In this document: positions 56,710 through 64,000 of the stretch, one piece after another
Position numbering within the stretch: the stretch's first letter is position 1
Layout of the letters: each line of letters starts with the position of its first letter
Assembly (NCBI RefSeq): GCF_036588685.1
Contig: NC_086382.1
Span: forward strand, 68,370,929-68,434,928
DNA length: 64,000 nucleotides
Direction of reading: 5' to 3'
Source: Mytilus trossulus
Lineage: Eukaryota; Mollusca; Bivalvia; Mytilida; Mytilidae
The notes under the pieces: generated by a model
The model's input: the letters and a program-made list of their open reading frames with translations, nothing else
What the model was told of the DNA's origin: nothing
Database searches by the model: none
Program-made: the position numbers and the translations under genes

Positions 56710-57265
56710 CTAGTAAGTCCTTGTACATGTACATGTACAGATACTAGTACAAGCAAATTACATACTCAATCATTTCGACAAATATCCACCTCAAAGTAAC
56801 AAATAGTCATGTTTCCACAAACAATAATCCAATGGAACACGTTGCCAAAGTTGCGATAGCATGTCAGACAATTGAAACCGTGAGATAATAGTTGCATTGG
56901 TACCAACTGTTCTCCACAACATAAATATCAATGAACACATATTTTTCTATCACTTGTAGTCTTCCTATAATGAAAATATCACCTTTTAAGTAATCTAAAA
57001 ATTAAAACAACATTTGTTTGTTCTACTACAATTTTATTTACACACTCCACGCATGCAACTGTTAGTAATTTTCAGTTAAAATCAAACTGAAACTGTATAT
57101 CAGAAGAAGAAGTAAAGAGTAAATTAATATGTGCATAATAAGTGTAATCCTTTAGATTTTAAAATCTTTAAGTTACTTTTATGTTTTGGTCAAGCTTAAA
57201 ACTTTTGATACCAAATGCAATAATTGTTTTTGATTACACAGGCAAATTTTGCTCACGTAAATTTT

Positions 57266-58340
57266 ACGCCATAAATAAAGGCAACAGTAGTATACCGCTG
57301 TTCAAAACTCATAAATCCATGGACAAAAAACAAAATCGGGGTAACAAACTAAAACCGAGGGAAACGCATTAAATATAAGAGGAGAACAACGACACAACAC
57401 CGAAACGCAACAGCACACAGAAACGGACCAAGCAACAGACAAAACACCACGAGAATAACAAATATAACATCAAAACCAAATATATGAATTTGGGATAGAC
57501 AAGTACCGTGCCACGTCTTATCTCAAAAATAAGAGAAAACACAAACGACTCAACGTTAAAATGCAACACACACACAGAAACGAACAATATTTTAACAATG
57601 GCCATCTTCCTGACTTGGTACAGGACACTTTTAAAGGGGAATAAAATTGGTGGGTTGAACCTGGTTTTATGGCATGCCAAACCTCGCACTTTAATGGCAC
57701 AGTTAAATATAACATTGAAATGAAAACAAAATATTACAGGACTACAATACAAATAAAAAGGAGAACATATTAGACAAAGAAAAGCATGATTTATAGATAA
57801 CAAAAAGCATCAGGTTTAAAATTCAATACGCCAAAAACGCGTCTAGTCCACACGAGACTCACCAGTGACGCCCAGATATAAAAAGATCGAAAGTGAAAAA
57901 AATACAAAATTGTACAGCAGTGAAGATCAAAAGTTGAAAAGGTTTTGCCAAATACGGCATTGTTTGTATGCCCAGGATAAGAACATTCATATTATATAGA
58001 ACAATTCACACTATTGCAAACAGTAAATTTTAACAAATGAATATGAAAGAGATATACATAACGAAACTGAAGTATCAACTAATTACAGAAAACTAATTAC
58101 AGAAAACTAAACCCGAATACATATCGCCCAGATATACAAGATCGAAAGTGAAAAAAGTACAAAGTTGTACAACACTGAAGATCAAAAGTTGAAAAGGTTT
58201 TGCTAAATACGGCATTGTTTTTATCCCCGGGATAAGAACACTATTATATAGAACGATTCATGCTATTGCAAACAGTAAATTTTAACAAATGAATGTGAAA
58301 GATAAAACTCAAATGGAATTCAAGTTCAATTCATCTGAAA
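57266..58340 (+). repeat. Interspersed repeat family E joined to family C-like sequence, with a tandem duplication
   Basis: The first part (AAATAAAGGCAACAGTAGTA, then ACAACGACACAACACCGAAA) is family E. At about 57815 it passes into a CGCCAAAAACGCGTCTAG block of family C type. A ~185-bp segment starting CGCCCAGATATA at 57870 is repeated at ~58125 (CAGTAAATTTTAACAAATGA in both). The minus-strand 144-codon frame here is repeat-derived. Confidence 0.7.
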
Positions 58341-58896
58341 CGAGCTTATACATGAAACTCACGTGAACTTAAAAAATAAAATAAATAGGTGTTGTTTTAT
58401 ATTTCAAATATCAGATTTGAAAATTTAAATACTAAATCTTTGGGGTGTAGAAATTGTTAAAAGTACTGCTAATTATAACTTTCAACTCTCTAGAAATGCA
58501 TTTACTTGCATACGTAGCAGTCCATTTTTGTCCGGTTTAGTAATCTGTTTGCAAAGTAAACATTTTGCGTTAAAGTGTGTTATATTAAACCGCATATTAG
58601 GATGAATTATATGCCCTTCTTTCCGATATATACAATTCTTTAGAATTATGAAAAAAGTACTATTTAAAGAACAAAATAGTTTTTACGAAATTATTTAATC
58701 TAATGATTGTGTTAATATCCCGGCGACACCCGGCAACATGTTTTCAACTCTAGTTATCATCATTTAAATCTTGTAAGGTATATATATATTATATGTTTTG
58801 TTCTTATAGTTTTTTAACAATAGTTTTACTGTAACTAGTCTGCACTGTAATAAGTTTATAAAATTATTTGTAATAAAATGATTTTGTTTTCGATAG

Positions 58897-59093
58897 ATCC
58901 TCAAAAACTTAAGGAAATCAATAAACAATTGAAAGACAAAATGAAATGCATCCGATGTAGAACCAATGATATATGCATGCTGTTTGTTAACTGTGGACAT
59001 CGACAGACATGTGAGGAGTGTGCAGGTCTTATGGACTTCTGTCCAATTTGTGATACAAGGATAAAGAAAAGATTAAAAACGTTTTTGTCATGA
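58897..59093 (+). CDS. Gene 2, exon 7: C-terminal RING finger (E3 ligase)
   Basis: The acceptor is TTTTCGATAG. Phase 1 entry reads (D)PQKLKEINKQLKDK, then a C3HC4 RING: Cys570-X2-Cys573, Cys585-X-His587-X3-Cys591-X2-Cys594-X6-Cys601-X2-Cys604. The protein ends TRIKKRLKTFLS, then TGA. The short hydrophobic C-tail after the last Cys pair is usual for IAP RINGs, where it supports dimerisation. Joined to exons 1-6 it completes a 617-residue, 3-BIR + RING protein with no CARD and no UBA that I can see. The RING makes this the only one of the three local genes with a visible E3 module. Confidence 0.92.
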
Positions 59094-61379
59094 AGTCCCA
59101 AAGGTAATTACGCTTTATATTATTATCATATAGAAATTCAGACAGAACTACACTGCAACAAAAGTAAAAAGGCAATCACATAGATGAATAATTGTTTGTT
59201 GTTTAACGTCCAGGGGCAAATATATCGTGAATTTGCATGACTATCAACAACAAAAAAAGAAAAAAAACTTGACATAAATATTTGTTTCCAGTAATTCTAG
59301 GCCGTCAGAACCTGTGTAATAGACCTGTGCAATAGAGCGCATAATGAACCCCAAAAGCAGGGAGTGTTAGGACACCTGGTAGAATCTGTTTTAGTCCGGA
59401 GTACTCAGAAAGAACCATCGGGCTGCTCGGCAAGCACAGACAAACCAAAAAGATATTAGCAGACTGAGATTGATCTTTAGATCAAAGTCGGGAGAAAATT
59501 TGACCAACCGTGGCCCACAAAGTAGCTATTCTAATAAAATATTCGGTCTGGGTACCAGAGATTGACATCCAGGAACTACTCTGTCAATTACAAGGAACCA
59601 AAAATTTTACAATCAAATATTTGATCGCTGCAATTCGGTGGAAAATTTACTATTTTCCGATGATTAAGTCATTTATTGAAAGTATTTAAACAGTTAATTT
59701 CCCTCAAATTGTACCGATTAATAATCTTGAATATACTTATCTACGTTGCTCTGGTTTGAACAAGTACCAGGATGTCCTACCATAGAGAAGGTAATATTAA
59801 TTCCGAAGTATAAAGTTGGGCTATTCGCCCTTCGACAACGACTAGGACGTGAACATCTAGCATAATGGGGAAAAAATAGAAATGCAATGGAAGCTATGAT
59901 ATACGCATATAATTTTATTCCTCAAGCAGAGCAGAAAAATGATCGAGAATAATCTTAGACTGAGCAAGACTTCTCATTTTAGGTAACGGAAACTTAAGCA
60001 AATCCGTGGATGTAGACTAACTAACAGACAATTATTTCGCTTTAAAATGTATACATGAAGGTAGTACATAAATATACTTGATATTTTTGTAGATGTTTGC
60101 TGTCGCAAAATACAAAGAATCACCAAGAGAAATAAATAAAAGCATTGGTGCCACCATTTGTATTCAGAGATATTGACAAAACGGAAAAAAACACAAAAGT
60201 TGTTGTATTTGGGACGCATATTTAGGCGGTTTATAGATTGCAATATCATTAATAATTTGTCGTGATATTTGGAGTTATACTCGACCTACATTTTATGTAT
60301 AGTCAGATGTTTGGTAGTATATCTATAAATATAACTATATAATGTGGTGTATCATTGTTTTGTGGGTGAATCAAACTAAAGGGAGAGTATTTGACTAATT
60401 CTGATTTACAAATTGTATGCTACAACTTGTGACGTACATCTAAAAGACGCTGAAAAGTTCTATTTCGTGGATTTTATCTTATTTCGGACAATATGGATCC
60501 CTTTTCATGGTGAATTTATTTCCTCTACCTATTTGAACCATCATGAACCTTTTAGAAGGATAAAATTCCAACGTAACTTTCCATAGCGTTCGACAAGTTG
60601 CTTGTTTGTCGTATTGAAGGCCTCTGTATTGAGAAAACATATTTTAAGTCCTTTATCGTATCTTCAATTAAAACATAATGATTGTTTTTTTGTGTGAGAG
60701 CGTTTATACGTTAAAATGTGAATAGAAATGAGAAGATGTATACATGATTTTCAATTCCTTTAGAAAACATTTATTTTCAAATAATCCAGCATTTTCGTCT
60801 TTTAGAAGTATATTTTCTTTCACTTTTTCATACAGCGTGTTGAGTTTGCAGAGTCAATTAATCTTTAAAAACAAGTATATTATATTTGTTTCTTACTCTT
60901 TTACTTATCTTTTTGACATAATTTGATTAAGATTTATTTACAACTATACTATATTTAGACTTGAGATGGTTAAATGTTAAAAATGACTTATCTCTGCATT
61001 GACGAAGATTTTAAAACTTGTAAGAGGTAATGCTCTATTTGAACTTAAGAAATACTGAAGCAGTTTTGTATGTCGATTAATCGGGTTGCCTCATTACTTG
61101 CCCGTCTTACTTGTTTGTGTGTTCTTCAAATCTCGTTTAAACTATATTAAATTAAATTATGTTTATTTGCACATATATTTACCTTTATAGACTCATCAAT
61201 ACACCCTTGTAAATACGTTTTTCACATTCTGCATTCTTGTCAGAGCATCGTCTATCCCAGCAGAAACCCTCTTCAAACTTTTCCCCGTATCAATCAATAT
61301 TAATGTTTACTTAATCGAAAATTATTGATTTGATTATATCAGATTGCTACCTTCGGATTATCTTAATTAAAAGGTATAA
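59094..61379. other. No recognised feature downstream of gene 2
   Basis: It includes the 3' UTR of gene 2, whose poly(A) site I could not place. No further gene, RNA or clear repeat is supported; several short frames lack domains. Confidence 0.4.
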
Positions 61380-64000
61380 CCGAGGCATGCAATAGAAACA
61401 GATAGTAATTTAGTATTTTGGGTTAAAATTTCAGCCAATTATTTAAAAACAGAATAAGATGTTATGATTGGTACAGTGTACACACCACCCGAAAATTCTA
61501 CTTATAAGGTACAACTGTACCAGATTCAATAAATATACTTGAACAAGAATATCTAAAATATTCAGCCAACCATGAGTCTATTTTGCTTACAGGTGATTTA
61601 AACAGCAGAACTGCTGCCCATTTAGACTTCTATGAAATAACAAATACCAATCATGACACATCAGATAATTTTAATATTGATTTTTCAAACAATTTTGTCA
61701 CGTATTAGGAATAGCTGTGACAAGACAAAAAACCACTTTGGAAATCTACTTTTAGAAATGTGCAGAAATAACAATCTGTTTATTTCAAACGGAAGGGCTG
61801 ATGGCGATAAAGAAGGCTTATTTATTTGTCGCCAGTCTAGTGTGGTTGACTATTTCTTTGTACATATAATATAATATCATGTGTTGTAAATATGTCTGTT
61901 CTTGATTTTTCTGCTCTTTTTTCCGATGTTCATTCGCTTCTGAACTGTAAGCTAGTCTTCAACTCGATTGATAAAATCGTCGAATGCGATGACATTTTGA
62001 TAAACGATTTTGGCATGTCATGAAAGAAAAGGCTTCAAAAAATGGGATTGTGAAAAAGAAGCCAATTTTTGAAAAATATCGATAGAAATAAAATCGATCA
62101 ATTAAATAATGATTTAACTATGTTGAATACTAGTATACTGGCTCAAAAAAATGTTAAAATGATAGTTGAATCTGTAAATGGTTTAATGCTGAATTCAGCC
62201 GAAAAGGTGTTTAGATCTTTCACTTATAAACGGCATGAAAACAAATGTCGAAAAAAAGTTATTAAACCTTGGTTTGACCAAATATGTTGGAAAAAAGGCG
62301 GTGCTTTCGAATTTCAAAAAGAAGATAAAAACACAATAAAACATGTTTAAAAAGAGAGGAGATGAAGAATACAGAACGTCAATATAAGAGGCAAATGAAC
62401 ATTTCTATTGATAAGCATAAAAAAAACATGAGAAAAAAGATGAATGATTAAAAAAATAGTAATTCTAAAGAATTTTGAAAGATATTGAACTCGTATAAAG
62501 AAAAAAAAGGAATAATATTCCTGTTGATACACTCTTTGATTTTTTCAAAAAATTAAATTCGTCAGATCCTGACGCTGGTGAAGAAATTGTTAGAGATGAG
62601 AATAACGAACTTAATTCACTATTACACAGTCCTATTACGGAAAATGAAATTTTTAAATGCATCAAAAATCTTAAGAATGGCAAAGCTTGTGGCGATGACT
62701 TCGTCACTAATGAATATATTAAGAGCACCACTCAGATGTTCATGCCAATCTATGTAAAACTGTTTAATATTGTATTTGATACTGGAAAAGTGCCTGAACT
62801 GTGGCTTGTTGGCAATGGTATACTTTTGTATAATAACAAAGGTGACCAGTCAGATCCCCAAAACTACAGACCAATAACTATATTTAGATGTATGGGTAAA
62901 CTTTTTACATAAATTTTGAATTTAAGACTGAGTAACTTTTTGGAAGAATATTTGTTATTAAATGAAAACCAGTTTGGTTTCAGAAAGGAATATTCCACTA
63001 TAGACAGTTTACTTACTCTGCATATTTGATTTGAATTATTGAGACAAAAAAAGAAAAAAACTTTTTTGTGCTTTTATTGATTTTGCTTAAGCTTTCGATA
63101 CAGTTTGGAGATCTAGTCTTTGGTCAAAACTCATTTTACATACAGTGAATGGGAAGATGTATAACACTATATCTAATATGTATAAAAATGTGAAATCACG
63201 AATGTTTAGTTATGGGGAATATTCAGACTACTTTTCATGTAATGTAGGTGTAAGACAGGGAGAAAATTTATCTCCCATACTTTTTTTCTATTCAATTAAA
63301 TGATTTAGAAAGCTTTTTTCAGAACAAAAATATAAATGGTTTGAAATCTTTATCAGATCAAATAGAGAACGAGCTTAGTATGTAGTTAAAACTGTTTGTT
63401 GTTTTGTACGCAGACGACACTGTACTTATGTCAGAAACACAAGTAGATCTACAAAAACAATTAGATGCTTTGAAGAAATATTGTGATACATGGAAATTAA
63501 AAGTCAATGTCCCTAAAAGCAAAATAGTATTTTTTTCTAAAGGTAGACCACTACAAAATGTTAGTTTTAAATATGCTGATATTGAGTTAGATATTGTTGA
63601 AGAATTTACATATCTTGGTGTATTATTTTCTAGAACAGGAAGTTTCGCACAAGCAAAAAAGGCACAGGCTGATAAAGCAACAAGGGCTATGAACGATATT
63701 CTAAAAAGGGGAGATTACATAATTTGAATATTAAATGTCAACTAGAATTAATTGACAAAGTAGTTGAGCCTATATTATTATACGGGTGTGAAGTCTGTGG
63801 AATGGGTAACAGTTACATCTCTATAATAGAACCTGTTCTTCTAACATTTTGTAAATTACTGCTTAATCTTAAAAAATCCACGCCTGATTATATGATATAT
63901 GGGGAACTTGGCCGATTCCCACTGGATATTTTTTATTAAATTACGTACTATTAATTATTGGGAAAAGCTTGGGAAAATAAGAAACTTACTGTTATTCTAT
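61380..64000 (+). mobile_element. Non-LTR retrotransposon, endonuclease to RT, inactivated, runs off window
   Basis: An APE-type endonuclease is seen in pieces: VFWVKISANYLKTE then a TAA, DVMIGTVYTPPENSTYK (~61458), LLTGDLNSRTAAHLDF (~61590) and NNLFISNGRADGDKEGLF ending SSVVDYFF (~61770-61860). The reverse transcriptase follows: NGKACGDDFVTNEYI (~62680), NYRPITIF (~62865), NENQFGFRKEYSTI (~62960), GVRQGENLSPILF (~63250), catalytic YADD (~63404-63415), thumb and LYGCEVCGMG (~63780). Multiple stops and frameshifts make it dead. It is the same broad family as 1110-2785 and 36084-36540. Confidence 0.9.

Larger units (their letters stand above)
56506..58896 (+). other. Gene 2 intron 6 with repeats
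   Basis: It holds the family E/C repeat block (57266-58340) and a possible alternative terminal exon at 56674. No UBA-like exon was found. It ends TTTGTTTTCGATAG, the acceptor of the RING exon. Confidence 0.5.

Noticed and set aside
57369..57803. 144-codon minus-strand hydrophobic open frame
   Set aside because: It lies in repeat family E; its composition reflects repeat sequence rather than a membrane protein gene.
1..64000. CRISPR arrays, bacterial operons, integrases
   Set aside because: The direct repeats are exon or transposon repeats with diverged long units; gene structure is spliced and eukaryotic throughout.

Overview
The window looks like AT-rich nuclear DNA of a bivalve mollusc, most likely a mussel (Mytilidae). 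Genes are split by GT-AG introns and there are no operons. The repeats are types I associate with mussel and other bivalve genomes: 5'-truncated non-LTR and Penelope-like retroelements, tRNA-derived SINEs, TIR elements and large fold-back palindromes. Species and repeat-family names are from memory and unverified.

The organising theme is three genes encoding BIR (baculovirus IAP repeat) zinc-binding domains, i.e. a local piece of an inhibitor-of-apoptosis (IAP) family expansion. GENE 1 (+, about 3168-15152, 5' end not found) has a run of short symmetric phase 1-1 exons (87, 90, 81, 78, then 60 nt x4 plus a broken fifth). A 20-nt phase-switching microexon and one large exon ending in a BIR domain follow. 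The 60-nt exons lie in a tandem array with a period of about 308 bp. GENE 3 (-, 37987 down to 27211) has three BIRs and a UBA-like exon, but no RING was found. GENE 2 (+, 48744-59093) is the most complete: seven coding exons join in frame into 617 residues with three BIRs and a C-terminal C3HC4 RING, a canonical E3-ligase IAP layout. Genes 2 and 3 diverge and share exon boundaries and phases, so they are paralogues. BIR1 lies uninterrupted in one exon, while BIR2 and BIR3 are each split by a phase-1 intron just before the zinc ligands.

Region by region: 1-3167, a hairpin element and a dead non-LTR retrotransposon. 3168-15152, gene 1 with MITEs and a truncated retroelement in its introns. 15153-27210, mostly repeats: a cluster of CGCGTA palindromes, a mussel interspersed repeat, a 1.2-kb palindrome, a decayed Penelope-like element and a hairpin. 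27211-37987, gene 3 with SINE and retroelement insertions. 37988-48647, the intergenic interval between the divergent genes, with complex repeats, a second Penelope-like element and a SINE. 48648-59093, gene 2. 59094-61379, nothing recognised. 61380-64000, another non-LTR retrotransposon running off the end.

All exon models come from reading frames, splice-site dinucleotides and phase agreement only; no transcript evidence was available. The feature I find most unusual is the tandem exon array in gene 1 attached to a BIR domain.
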